A DNA stretch of 39,264 nucleotides from positions 1 to 39,264 of the forward strand of contig NZ_JAACYW010000084.1 of NCBI RefSeq assembly GCF_015356825.1, read 5' to 3'. This document shows positions 1 to 7,779 of the stretch, one piece after another. Origin of the DNA: Catenulispora rubra (lineage in GTDB: Bacteria > Actinomycetota > Actinomycetes > Streptomycetales > Catenulisporaceae). The position numbers were made by a program, and so were the translations under genes. The notes beneath the pieces were generated by a model. It did not search any database, was not told the DNA's origin, and saw nothing but the letters and a program-made list of their open reading frames with translations. Each line of letters starts with the position of its first letter. Positions within the stretch are counted from its first letter, which is position 1.

Positions 1-64
1 CCCCCGAACGCACCGTGTCCGCTCGGGTCCGGCCCGCGTGGGAAAACTCCACCCCGCGGCCCGG

Positions 65-70
65 TAGACT
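65..70 (+). promoter_or_regulatory. Candidate -10 of the rpsB promoter
   Basis: The hexamer TAGACT fits the actinobacterial -10 pattern TANNNT. It lies about 220 bases ahead of the rpsB start, immediately before a leader rich in inverted repeats. No convincing -35 hexamer is visible 17-18 bases upstream, where the sequence is A-rich (GGGAAAAC). This is a motif match only. Confidence 0.45.
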
Positions 71-76
71 GCTCCC

Positions 77-290
77 AGCAGCCGGAGTCCCCTCTGGCTG
101 ACTTCGCGTGTCCGGCAGCCGTCCAACCGCAAGGCCAGACGGCCCCGAGGCGCCTCGGTCCGCCCTCCCAGCGCAAGCCCGGCGAGCGGTACAGCGCCCC
201 GGGCCTGCTCGGCGACCTGGCCCACCGGCCTCGTCGCCGTGATTTGCCGGTCACCAGGGACAACCGAGATCCGATCAAGGAGGACACGGC
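77..290 (+). promoter_or_regulatory. Structured 5' leader of rpsB mRNA
   Basis: This roughly 210-base untranslated region is dense in inverted repeats. GCCGGA at 81-86 pairs with TCCGGC at 111-116. GGCTG at 96-100 can instead pair with CAGCC at 116-120, so the two stems share base 116 and partly compete. GCCGTC at 118-123 pairs with GACGGC at 138-143. CCGAGGCGCCTCGG at 145-158 is a perfect palindrome. Ribosomal protein S2 is known to repress its own message in other bacteria, so an autoregulatory leader is plausible, but I see no exact match to a known family. The region ends in AAGGAGG at 277-283, the ribosome binding site for rpsB. Confidence 0.5.
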
Positions 291-1331
291 ATGGCCGTCG
301 TCACGATGCGCCAGCTCTTGGAGAGCGGCGTGCACTTCGGGCACCAGACCCGGCGCTGGAACCCGAAGATGAAGCGTTTCATCCTCACCGAGCGCAACAG
401 CATCTACATCATCGACCTGCAGCAGTCGCTGTCGTACATCGACCGCGCCTACGAGTTCGTCAAGCAGACCGTCGCGCACGGCGGCACGGTGATGTTCATC
501 GGCACCAAGAAGCAGGCCCAGGAAGCCATCGCCGAGCAGGCGACGCGCGTGGGCATGCCGTACGTGAACCACCGCTGGCTAGGCGGCATGCTGACCAACT
601 TCAGCACCGTCTACAAGCGGATCCAGCGCCTTCGCGAGCTGGAGGAGATCGACTTCGACGACGTCGCGGGCTCCGGCATGACCAAGAAGGAGCTGCTGGT
701 CCAGCGCCGCGAGAAGGAGAAGCTGGAGCGCACTCTGGGCGGCATCCGGGACATGTCCCGCGTCCCGTCCGCGGTGTGGATCGTCGACACCAAGAAGGAG
801 CACATCGCCGTCGGCGAGGCGCGCAAGCTGCGCATCCCGGTCGTGGCGATCCTGGACACCAACTGCGACCCGGACGAGGTCGACTACAAGATCCCGGGCA
901 ACGACGACGCGATCCGCTCCGTCGCGCTGCTGACCCGGGTCGTGGCCGACGCCGTCGCCGACGGTCTGATGGCCCGCGCCGGCAGCAAGGCCGCCGAGGG
1001 CGAGCAGGCCGGCACCGTCGCCGTCGACGAGCCGCTGGCCGACTGGGAGCGCGACCTGCTGGCCGTGGACGACGCCAAGGCCGCCGACGCCGACGTTCCG
1101 GCTGTCGCCGCCGAGACCCCGGCCGAGGCCCCGGCCGCCGCCGAGGCTCCGGTTGCCGAGGCCGTCGAGGTCGCCGAGGTCGCCGAGGCTGCCGCGGCTC
1201 CGGTCGCCGAGACCCCGGCTGTCGAGGCTCCGGCCGCCGCCGAGGCCCCGGCCGAGGAGGCGCCGGCCGCCCAGGTCCCCGCCGAGGCCCCGGCCGCCCC
1301 TGCGGCTCCGGCCGAGGACGAGCAGGCCTGA
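291..1331 (+). CDS. rpsB: 30S ribosomal protein S2 with long Ala/Pro/Glu tail
   Basis: This is small-subunit ribosomal protein S2, which helps bind S1 and is needed for translation initiation. The N-terminus carries the S2 signature around VHFGHQTRRWNPKM, and GTKKQAQ and HRWLGGMLTN follow as in the family. The ATG is set by AAGGAGG seven bases upstream. The folded S2 body ends near residue 250. The remaining 90 or so residues are low-complexity repeats built from AEAPAAAEAP-type units, giving 346 residues compared with about 240 in Escherichia coli; actinomycete S2 proteins often have some acidic Ala/Pro tail. It is followed by tsf 100 bases downstream, the usual rpsB-tsf pair. The identification is secure; the role of the tail is unknown. 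Confidence 0.98.
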   Translation: MAVVTMRQLLESGVHFGHQTRRWNPKMKRFILTERNSIYIIDLQQSLSYIDRAYEFVKQTVAHGGTVMFIGTKKQAQEAIAEQATRVGMPYVNHRWLGGMLTNFSTVYKRIQRLRELEEIDFDDVAGSGMTKKELLVQRREKEKLERTLGGIRDMSRVPSAVWIVDTKKEHIAVGEARKLRIPVVAILDTNCDPDEVDYKIPGNDDAIRSVALLTRVVADAVADGLMARAGSKAAEGEQAGTVAVDEPLADWERDLLAVDDAKAADADVPAVAAETPAEAPAAAEAPVAEAVEVAEVAEAAAAPVAETPAVEAPAAAEAPAEEAPAAQVPAEAPAAPAAPAEDEQA

Positions 1332-1359
1332 GCCGGTCCGACTGGTTGATTTCCGCGGT

Positions 1360-1386
1360 GCGCCGGGCGGTGACCCCGTCCGGCGC
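1360..1386 (+). promoter_or_regulatory. Hairpin between rpsB and tsf
   Basis: GCGCCGG at 1360-1366 and CCGGCGC at 1380-1386 form a perfect 7-bp stem with a 13-base loop. There is no T-run after it, so it is more likely an attenuator or mRNA-stability element than a full terminator. It may set the rpsB:tsf ratio; that role is inferred. Confidence 0.45.
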
Positions 1387-1431
1387 GCCGGAAGCCGATC
1401 CACGACGATCCACTCTTAAGGACGAGTAACC

Positions 1432-2262
1432 ATGGCGAACTACACCGCCGCCGACGTCAAGAAGCTCCGCGAGCTCACCGCCGCCGGCATGATGGACTGC
1501 AAGAAGGCGCTGGAGGAGACCGACGGCGATCTCGACAAGGCTGTCGAGTTCCTGCGCGTCAAGGGCCTGAAGGGCGTCACCAAGCGCGAGGGCCGCTCGG
1601 CCTCCAACGGCCTGGTCGCCAGCGCCGTGGACGGCGTGGCCGGCACCCTGATCGAGCTGAACTGCGAGACCGACTTCGTCGCCAAGGGCGAGGCGTTCCA
1701 GACCGTGGCGGCCACTGTGCTCGCGCACGTCGTGAACGCCAAGCCGGCCGATGTCGAGGCACTGCTGGCCTCGGAGATCGAGCCGGGCAAGACCGTGCAG
1801 GTCTTCCTGGACTCGGCCAACGCCACCCTGGGCGAGAAGATCGAGCTGCGCCGCTTCGCGCAGTTCCACGACGGCTACGTCGCCTCCTACCTGCACAAGA
1901 CCTCCCCGGACATCCCGGCCCAGATCGGCGTCCTGGTCGAGCTGGACAAGGAGAACGCCGAGGTCGCCAAGGACGTCGCGCAGCACATCGCCGCGTTCTC
2001 GCCGTCCTACCTGACCCGCGACGAGGTCCCGGCCGACGTGGTGGAGACCGAGCGGCGCCTGGCCGAGGAGACCTCCCGCGAGGAGGGCAAGCCGGAGGCC
2101 GCGCTGCCGAAGATCATCGAGGGCCGGGTCAACGGCTTCTTCAAGGAGAACGTCGTCCTGGAGCAGGCGTTCGCCAAGGACCCGAAGAAGACCGTCAAGA
2201 AGATCCTCGACGAGAACGGCGTCACGCTTAAGCGTTTCGCGCGGTTCCGCGTCGGTAGCTGA
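1432..2262 (+). CDS. tsf: Translation elongation factor Ts
   Basis: EF-Ts is the guanine nucleotide exchange factor that recharges EF-Tu in the cytoplasm. The N-terminal UBA-like segment reads MANYTAADVKKLRELTAAGM with MMDCKKAL just after it, a classic EF-Ts start. The core motif NCETDFVAKGEAF near residues 78-90 contains the TDFV residues that contact EF-Tu. The C-terminal part with PKIIEGRVNGFFKE and the end VTLKRFARFRVGS are typical. At 276 residues it matches actinobacterial EF-Ts. The start follows AAGGACGAG with six-base spacing. It lies downstream of rpsB and is probably co-transcribed through the 1360-1386 hairpin. Confidence 0.98.
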   Translation: MANYTAADVKKLRELTAAGMMDCKKALEETDGDLDKAVEFLRVKGLKGVTKREGRSASNGLVASAVDGVAGTLIELNCETDFVAKGEAFQTVAATVLAHVVNAKPADVEALLASEIEPGKTVQVFLDSANATLGEKIELRRFAQFHDGYVASYLHKTSPDIPAQIGVLVELDKENAEVAKDVAQHIAAFSPSYLTRDEVPADVVETERRLAEETSREEGKPEAALPKIIEGRVNGFFKENVVLEQAFAKDPKKTVKKILDENGVTLKRFARFRVGS

Positions 2263-2316
2263 CCGGATCTGAAAAACTAAAGAGCACCGAATAGCTACGT
2301 CGAAGGAGCCGCTGCT

Positions 2317-3081
2317 GTGAAGGAAACCAATAAGGAAACCGACACGGCGGCGGTTCCTTCGCGTACTGAAAAGAACCGCAGGGTTCTGCTCAAGCTCTCC
2401 GGTGAGGTGTTCGGCGGCGGGCAGATCGGGGTGGACCCCGAGGTCGTCAAGAGCATCGCCAAGGAGATCGCGGACGTCGTCTCCGAGGGCGGTGTGGAGG
2501 TCGCGGTCGTCGTCGGCGGCGGCAACTTCTTCCGCGGCGCCGAGCTGTCGCAGCACGGCATGGAGCGCTCCCGCGCGGACTACATGGGCATGCTGGGCAC
2601 GGTGATGAACTGTCTGGCCCTGCAGGACTTCCTGGAGAAGCTCGGCATCCCCACCCGGGTGCAGAGCGCGATCACCATGAGCCAGGTCGCCGAGCCCTAC
2701 ATCCCGCGCCGTGCGATCCGGCACCTGGAGAAGGGCCGCGTGGTCATCTTCGGCGCGGGCGCCGGCATGCCGTACTTCTCCACCGACACCACCGCCGCGC
2801 AGCGCGCGCTGGAGATCCACGCCGAGCCGATCCTGATGGCCAAGCAGGGCACCGACGGCGTGTACGACTCCGACCCGAACAAGAACCCGGACGCGGTCAA
2901 GTACGACACGCTGTCCTATGACGAGTTCCTGGCGCGCAACCTGAAGATCGCGGACGCCACCTCGGTGTCCCTGTGCCGCGACAACGGCATGCCGATCGTG
3001 GTGTTCGGCCTGCAGCCGGGCAACATCGCGCGCGCCATCCGCGGCGAGAAGCTCGGCACCGTCATCGGCCCGGCGCACTGA
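2317..3081 (+). CDS. pyrH: UMP kinase
   Basis: UMP kinase phosphorylates UMP to UDP with ATP in pyrimidine nucleotide synthesis; it is a hexameric amino-acid-kinase-fold enzyme. The body begins RRVLLKLSGEVFGG, followed by the glycine-rich VVVGGGNFFRG and, further on, GAGAGMPYFSTDTTAAQRAL, all diagnostic of bacterial PyrH. The GTG start is chosen because GAAGGAG at 2302-2308 precedes it by eight bases. The first 25 residues are a polar extension. It is 54 bases behind tsf and 105 bases ahead of frr, matching the conserved tsf-pyrH-frr order. The ORF is intact. Confidence 0.97.
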   Translation: MKETNKETDTAAVPSRTEKNRRVLLKLSGEVFGGGQIGVDPEVVKSIAKEIADVVSEGGVEVAVVVGGGNFFRGAELSQHGMERSRADYMGMLGTVMNCLALQDFLEKLGIPTRVQSAITMSQVAEPYIPRRAIRHLEKGRVVIFGAGAGMPYFSTDTTAAQRALEIHAEPILMAKQGTDGVYDSDPNKNPDAVKYDTLSYDEFLARNLKIADATSVSLCRDNGMPIVVFGLQPGNIARAIRGEKLGTVIGPAH

Positions 3082-3186
3082 GCCGAGCCCGCACTGTTTC
3101 GGTACGGCCGACCGCGAACGCACTAAGCTGCGCTTGAGCTTTGTAGTGGACACAGCAGAGCGCGAAGACTTCTAGGGAGCCCCCAA

Positions 3187-3744
3187 GTGATCGATGAGAC
3201 CCTCCTCGAGGCCGAGGAGAAGATGGACAAGGCCGTCGAGGTCGCCAAGGAGGATCTGTCGGGGGTCCGCACCGGCCGCGCCAACCCGGCGATGTTCAAC
3301 AAGCTGACCGCCGACTACTACGGCACTCCCACGCCGCTGAGCCAGATGGCCTCCTTCCAGGTCCAGGACGCGCGCATGGTGGTCATCTCGCCGTACGACA
3401 AGACGGCGCTCGGCGCGATCGAGCGTTCGATCCGCGACAGCGACCTGGGGGTGAACCCGTCCTCGGACGGTGTGGTGATCCGGGTGGTGTTCCCGCAGCT
3501 GACCGAGGAGCGCCGCAAGGAGTACATCAAGGTCGCCAAGGGCAAGGGCGAGGACGCCAAGATCTCGCTGCGCAACATCCGCCGGCACGCCAAGGAGACC
3601 CTGGACAAGCTGGCCAAGGACGGCGACGCCGGCGAGGACGACGTGCGCCGGGCGGAGAAGCAGCTGGACGACCTGACGCAGAAGCACACCGGGAAGATCG
3701 ACGAGTTGCTCAAGCACAAGGAAGCTGAACTGCTGGAGGTCTGA
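3187..3744 (+). CDS. frr: Ribosome recycling factor
   Basis: RRF splits post-termination ribosomes together with EF-G. All 185 residues align in style with the family: EKMDKAVEVAKEDLSGVRTG at the start, RANPAMFNKL, a central PYDKTALGAIERSI, then NPSSDGVVIRVVFPQLTEER and KVAKGKGEDAKISLRNIRR. The start is GTG after AGGGAGCC. A separate weak promoter is possible in the 105-base gap after pyrH (TAAGCT near 3123), but co-transcription with pyrH is the simplest view. A strong terminator follows at 3791-3832, so frr closes the translation operon. Confidence 0.98.
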   Translation: MIDETLLEAEEKMDKAVEVAKEDLSGVRTGRANPAMFNKLTADYYGTPTPLSQMASFQVQDARMVVISPYDKTALGAIERSIRDSDLGVNPSSDGVVIRVVFPQLTEERRKEYIKVAKGKGEDAKISLRNIRRHAKETLDKLAKDGDAGEDDVRRAEKQLDDLTQKHTGKIDELLKHKEAELLEV

Positions 3745-3790
3745 GCCCTGCGGGGCTCGGCCTTGCCGGGCGGGGTTTCCGACGTTCACC

Positions 3791-3832
3791 ACGGACCGGC
3801 GGCTATGATCGCTGCCGGTCCGTCGCGTTTTT
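3791..3832 (+). terminator. Intrinsic terminator after frr
   Basis: ACGGACCGGC at 3791-3800 pairs perfectly with GCCGGTCCGT at 3814-3823. Four bases later a run of five T follows at 3828-3832. This is a textbook rho-independent terminator between frr and cdsA. The loop contains TATGAT, which could also serve as a -10 for cdsA, though no -35 at proper spacing was found. Confidence 0.85.
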
Positions 3833-3898
3833 CTCACCGAGTTCACGGGAGAGGGACTGCGGAGTTCACGAGGGGCGAGTAGGGGATGGTGCGGGCGC

Positions 3899-5056
3899 AT
3901 GGCATCCACGCAGACCAGGCGCGGTGAGGCGCAGGCCCCCGGCGAGGGGCCGGGAGGCGGCGGTGCCGGGCGTCCTGGCGCGGGCTCGCGGGGCCGCGGC
4001 GGTCCTGGCGGTTCCGGTGGTTCCGGTGGTCCGGGCCCGGGTCCGGGCGGTTACGGCGGTCCGAGTGGACCCGGCGGTTCGGGCGGGCACGGCGGGCATG
4101 GCGGGCATGGCGGTCCGGGTGGTCCGGGCGGCCCCGACGACGGCGCGGGCGGCGGCGGGAGCGGCGGCGGCGGACACTCCGGCGCCGGTCCCCGAGGCAC
4201 GGGCGGCGGCAACCCCGGAAACGCGGGCAGCGCCCCCGGCAAGTCCCCGGGTCGTGCCGGGCGCAATCTGCCGGCCGCCATCGGCGTCGGCGTGGGCCTG
4301 GCGGCACTGCTGCTGGGCACACTGTTCCTGCGCGGCGCGTTCGCTGTAGTCGTCGCGATCGCGGTGGTCATAGGAGTCCGCGAACTGGCGCAGGCGATGG
4401 CCACCCGGGAAGTGCGGGTCCCCTGGCCGCCGATCGCCGCCGGCGGGGTCGGCATGATCGCCGGCTCCTGGTTCGGCGGCCCGACCGCGATGGTCGCGGT
4501 GCTGGCCATGACCTCGCTGGCGGTGCTGGTCTGGCGGATGGCCGAGGGCGCGGACGGCTTCCTGCGCGACGCCACGGCCGGCCTGTTCACCCTGGTCTAC
4601 GTCCCGATGCTGGCCTCGTTCGCGGTGCTGCTGCTGGCCCAGGACAACGGCTACAAGCGCGTGATCCTGTTCCTGACGCTGCCGATCGCCAACGACACCG
4701 GCGGGTACGCCACCGGCGTCTTCTTCGGCAAGCACAAGCTGGCCCCGAAGATCTCCCCCGGGAAGACCTGGGAGGGCCTGGTCGGCTCGCTGATCGTGAC
4801 CGCCGCGGTGGGCGCCGTGGGCATCTCGCAGATGCTGGACGGCAAGATCTGGCAGGGCGTGCTGCTCGGCGTCGCGGGCGTGGCCTCGGCCACGCTCGGC
4901 GATCTGGTCGAGTCGGTGATCAAGCGGGACCTCGGGATCAAGGACATGGGGAACCTGCTGCCCGGCCACGGCGGGATCATGGACCGGCTGGACTCGATGC
5001 TGGCGACCGCGCCGGTGGCGTGGCTGCTTCTGAGCTTGTTCCTCGGATGGAAGTAA
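3899..5056 (+). CDS. cdsA: Phosphatidate cytidylyltransferase with Gly-rich N-terminal extension
   Basis: CDP-diacylglycerol synthase makes CDP-DAG from phosphatidic acid and CTP, the branch point of phospholipid synthesis, in the membrane. The C-terminal signature is clear: SVIKRDLGIKDMGNLLPGHG, followed by GIMDRLD. NDTGGYATGVFFGKHKLAPK and SPGKTWEGLVG are also typical. Several membrane segments run from about residue 123 to the end. The first 120 residues are low-complexity Gly/Pro/Ser with repeated GGP and GGS units and no recognisable domain. The ATG at 3899 is the only good start in frame near the terminator; ribosome binding is weak. A later start would remove the Gly-rich part, so its translation is not proven. 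It is separated from frr by a terminator and so has its own promoter. Confidence 0.95.
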   Translation: MASTQTRRGEAQAPGEGPGGGGAGRPGAGSRGRGGPGGSGGSGGPGPGPGGYGGPSGPGGSGGHGGHGGHGGPGGPGGPDDGAGGGGSGGGGHSGAGPRGTGGGNPGNAGSAPGKSPGRAGRNLPAAIGVGVGLAALLLGTLFLRGAFAVVVAIAVVIGVRELAQAMATREVRVPWPPIAAGGVGMIAGSWFGGPTAMVAVLAMTSLAVLVWRMAEGADGFLRDATAGLFTLVYVPMLASFAVLLLAQDNGYKRVILFLTLPIANDTGGYATGVFFGKHKLAPKISPGKTWEGLVGSLIVTAAVGAVGISQMLDGKIWQGVLLGVAGVASATLGDLVESVIKRDLGIKDMGNLLPGHGGIMDRLDSMLATAPVAWLLLSLFLGWK

Positions 5057-5072
5057 AGCCCTATAGAGCAGA

Positions 5073-5112
5073 AGCCCTGTGAGAAATCCCTATAGGGAAA
5101 TCTCACAGGGCT
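5073..5112. terminator. Bidirectional hairpin between convergent cdsA and hydrolase
   Basis: AGCCCTGTGAGA at 5073-5084 pairs with TCTCACAGGGCT at 5101-5112. After a 2-base mismatch an inner TCCC-TATA-GGGA stem-loop continues the helix. The 80-base gap between two convergent genes is almost wholly this hairpin. No long T-run is present on either side. Confidence 0.75.
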
Positions 5113-5136
5113 CTTCGCTATTAGAGCTGGATTCAG

Positions 5137-5943
5137 TTAAGCGGCGTCGACCCAAGCGTTCGCAGTAGCCGCCTCAGATGCGAGAACCGCTTCGACGAAG
5201 CCGGTCGGATTGTCCAGGGTGATGTTGTGGCCGCAATCCGGTAGCGCCACGACCCGCACCCCTGCGTCGCTCAGTGCGTCAGCCTTCTCCAGAGGGCCGT
5301 CGGCGGCCGGGTAGAGGTACGTGCGGGGGATGTCGAGCGTCTTCAGGATCGCGCGCCCCTCGAACTGCGCCAGACTCGCCGCGCTGCGATAGAGCGCTAC
5401 CGGACCGGCCATGCGCATCGTCGCGCGCCACTCCGGGTTCACGCGAGCCAGAGTCTCCTCATAGCCCCCTCCGCGCAGGAACACGGTCTCGCCATAACGT
5501 GCGATCTGCGAGGACCCGGACTGCGGGATCTCCGGCGCCGGGTCGAGGTTCGAGTCGATGAGGACCAGACTCGCCACCAGGTCTGGGTGTCTTAGTGCGA
5601 GCACCGTCGCTATAGAGCCGCCCATGCTGTGCGCGAGGACCTGCGCGCCGGATACGCCGGCGGTCCTTAGCGAGGTCGCGACCCAGTCCGCGTGGTCCTC
5701 GATGGCGTAATCGGCATCGACAGGCCGGTCGCTGGTGCCGAAGCCGAGCAGGTCCAGGAGCAGGGAACGCCGACCGCGCAGGCCGTCGCTCGTGGCGACC
5801 TCGGCGAAGCAGTGGGCCGAGCTGCCTCCGAGGCCGTGGAGATAGACGCGGGCCGGCTCCGTGCCGGGGAGTTCGGTGCCGGGCAGTTCGGTCCAGCGGA
5901 TGGCCGAGCCGTCGGCGCGGACTTCGGCGGCGTGCAGTGTCAT
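5137..5943 (-). CDS. Alpha/beta-fold hydrolase
   Basis: This 268-residue protein has an alpha/beta hydrolase fold of the esterase/peptidase-like type. The oxyanion-side motif is VYLHGLGGSSAHC, the nucleophile elbow is AHSMGGS with its Ser, the acid is probably the Asp in YLYPAADGP, and the catalytic His is in PDCGHNITLDNP. The substrate cannot be told. The ATG at 5943 (MTLHAAEVRADG) begins exactly where homology-like sequence begins; a longer frame reaching 6081 has only low-complexity sequence in front. Some codons are uncommon for this window (CTA, AGG, ATA, TCT near 5590-5680), hinting at a more recent arrival. It converges on cdsA and is divergent from rlmN. Confidence 0.88.
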   Translation of the reverse strand: MTLHAAEVRADGSAIRWTELPGTELPGTEPARVYLHGLGGSSAHCFAEVATSDGLRGRRSLLLDLLGFGTSDRPVDADYAIEDHADWVATSLRTAGVSGAQVLAHSMGGSIATVLALRHPDLVASLVLIDSNLDPAPEIPQSGSSQIARYGETVFLRGGGYEETLARVNPEWRATMRMAGPVALYRSAASLAQFEGRAILKTLDIPRTYLYPAADGPLEKADALSDAGVRVVALPDCGHNITLDNPTGFVEAVLASEAATANAWVDAA

Positions 5944-6134
5944 GGTGTTCCCCCTGGTCGCGGGATGTGGCGGAGGCGAGGGAATATACCCGGCGGCTCT
6001 GACAATGCGGCTGCGGCGCGGCATTCCGCAGATCGCGCGTGTGACCAGTCGCACGGAGATCGAGTGGCTGAAGAACACCATCGGGGCGCTCGATGCGCGG
6101 AGCGGTCACTCGGCCGTGGGAAACTAGTAAGACT

Positions 6135-7292
6135 ATGTCTGCCGAAGCCCCTGAAACGCCCGCCGTCGACGTCGAGATCGCGCCCAAGCCGCCGCGCCCC
6201 GGCGAGCTGACCTTCAGCTCCCCGCGCCGGGCCAAGCCGCCGCGCCACCTGGCCGACCTCACCTCGGCCGAGCGCAAGCAGGCGCTGGCTGAGCTGGGGC
6301 ATCAGGGCTTCCGGGCGGCGCAGATCTCCAAGCACTACTTCGGCCACCTCGCCGACGATCCGGCCGAGTGGACCGACGTGCCGGCCGCCAAGCGCGAGGA
6401 GCTGGCCGCGATCCTCACCCCGAAGCTGCTCACCCCGATCCAGGAGCAGACCGCCGACAACGGCACCACACGCAAGACCCTGTGGCGGCTCTTCGACGGC
6501 GCGACCGTCGAGTCGGTGCTGATGCGCTACCGCGACCGCACCACGATGTGCGTGTCCTCGCAGGCCGGCTGCGGGATGAACTGCCCGTTCTGCGCCACCG
6601 GCCAGGCCGGACTGACCCGGAACATGTCGACCGGCGAGATCGTCGAGCAGGTGGTGGCCGGAGCCCGGACGATGGCGCGCGGCGAGGTGCCCGGCGGTCC
6701 CGGGCGGGTCTCCAACGTCGTGTTCATGGGCATGGGCGAGCCGCTGGCCAACTACAAGGCCGTGATCGGCGCCGTGCGGCGGCTGACCGAGCCGGTGCCG
6801 GACGGCCTCGGGCTGTCCGCGCGGCACATCACCGTCTCCACGGTCGGCCTGGTCCCGGCGATCGAGAAGCTGACCGCCGAGCGCATCCCGGTGACCCTGG
6901 CCGTCTCCCTGCACGCCCCGGACGACGAGCTGCGCGACACCCTGGTCCCGGTGAACACCCGATGGAAGATCTCCGAGGTGCTCGACGCCGCCTGGCGCTA
7001 CGCCTCGGTCACCAAGCGCCGGGTCTCCATCGAGTACGCGCTCATCAAGGACATCAACGACCAGGCCTGGCGCGCCGACCGCCTGGGCCGCATGCTCCGC
7101 AACAAGCTGGTGCACGTGAACCTGATCCCGCTGAACCCGACGCCGGGCTCGAAGTGGACCGCCTCCCGGCCGCAGGACGAGGCCGAGTTCGTGCGCCGGC
7201 TGGAGGAGTGGGGCGTGCCGGTCACGGTGCGCGACACCCGCGGCCGCGACATCGACGGGGCGTGCGGTCAGCTCGCCGCTGCGGTGAAATAG
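6135..7292 (+). CDS. rlmN: Dual-specificity 23S rRNA/tRNA A2-methyltransferase (radical SAM)
   Basis: RlmN methylates C2 of A2503 in 23S rRNA and A37 in some tRNAs, using a radical-SAM mechanism with a methyl-Cys intermediate. The CX3CX2C cluster motif is visible as CGMNCPFC inside SSQAGCGMNCPFCATGQAGL. The SAM-binding VVFMGMGEPLANY follows, and the second essential Cys lies in the C-terminal DIDGACGQLA. At 385 residues the length is normal. The ATG at 6135 (MSAEAPE) is preferred over an in-frame start 14 codons earlier because residues before it look like noncoding leader. No ribosome binding site is visible; TAGTAA sits just upstream, so it may be leaderless. It follows cdsA at a distance, as is common in actinomycetes. 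Confidence 0.95.
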   Translation: MSAEAPETPAVDVEIAPKPPRPGELTFSSPRRAKPPRHLADLTSAERKQALAELGHQGFRAAQISKHYFGHLADDPAEWTDVPAAKREELAAILTPKLLTPIQEQTADNGTTRKTLWRLFDGATVESVLMRYRDRTTMCVSSQAGCGMNCPFCATGQAGLTRNMSTGEIVEQVVAGARTMARGEVPGGPGRVSNVVFMGMGEPLANYKAVIGAVRRLTEPVPDGLGLSARHITVSTVGLVPAIEKLTAERIPVTLAVSLHAPDDELRDTLVPVNTRWKISEVLDAAWRYASVTKRRVSIEYALIKDINDQAWRADRLGRMLRNKLVHVNLIPLNPTPGSKWTASRPQDEAEFVRRLEEWGVPVTVRDTRGRDIDGACGQLAAAVK

Positions 7293-7337
7293 GGGAGCAC
7301 GGGGAGTACGGGGAGCACCGAGACCAGGGGAGCGCAG

Positions 7338-7760
7338 ATGCCGCCGTCCGGATTCCACCACGTCGAGATCTGGGTGGCGGACCTAGCATTGGTCGAGCCC
7401 TCCTGGAACTGGATCCTCGGCGAACTCGGCTGGGAGCTCTACCAGAACTGGCCCGCCGGACGCAGCTGGCGCGTCGGCGAGTCGTACCTCGTGGTCGAGC
7501 AGTCCTCGGCGGTGCGGCCGGGACTGCCGTACGACCGCATGCGCCCAGGCCTGAACCATCTCGCGGTACACGCGCCCGACCGAACAACCGTCGACCGCAT
7601 CCATGCCGCAGCAGAAGCAAACGGCTGGCAGCCGCTGTTCGCCGAGAAGTATCCGCACGCCGGGGGACCGGACCACTACGCGGCCTACCTCACCGATGCC
7701 GCCGGGTTCGAGATCGAAGTCGTGGCACCCGAGGAGCGCGGACCCGACGTAGAGGGTTGA
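7338..7760 (+). CDS. VOC (glyoxalase/dioxygenase) superfamily protein
   Basis: A 140-residue vicinal-oxygen-chelate protein made of two beta-alpha-beta-beta-beta modules. Likely metal ligands are the His in FHHVEIWVADL near residue 7, the His in GLNHLAVHAPD near residue 74 and the Glu in AAGFEIEVVAPE near residue 131. That set is what glyoxalase-I-like and dioxygenase members use, but substrate cannot be assigned; the family also includes antibiotic-resistance proteins. The start is ATG after AGGGGAGCGCAG. It is 45 bases behind rlmN in a G-rich spacer with GGGGAGCACGGGGAG repeats and may be read with it. The next gene seems to have its own promoter. Confidence 0.85.
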   Translation: MPPSGFHHVEIWVADLALVEPSWNWILGELGWELYQNWPAGRSWRVGESYLVVEQSSAVRPGLPYDRMRPGLNHLAVHAPDRTTVDRIHAAAEANGWQPLFAEKYPHAGGPDHYAAYLTDAAGFEIEVVAPEERGPDVEG

Positions 7761-7767
7761 TTTTCCC

Positions 7768-7773
7768 TACCCT
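7768..7773 (+). promoter_or_regulatory. Leaderless promoter -10 of MFS gene
   Basis: TACCCT lies six bases before the ATG at 7780 and there is no Shine-Dalgarno sequence. That spacing would place the transcription start at the A of the start codon, the usual arrangement of leaderless actinobacterial mRNAs. Confidence 0.55.
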
Positions 7774-7779
7774 GGAACG

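Noticed and set aside
601..3153. Long minus-strand open frame opposite rpsB, tsf and pyrH
   Set aside because: Antisense shadow with low-complexity Arg/Pro composition and no ribosome binding site.
5944..6081. Longer N-terminus for the alpha/beta hydrolase
   Set aside because: The added residues have no hydrolase similarity and overlap the likely rlmN promoter region; the ATG at 5943 fits the fold.
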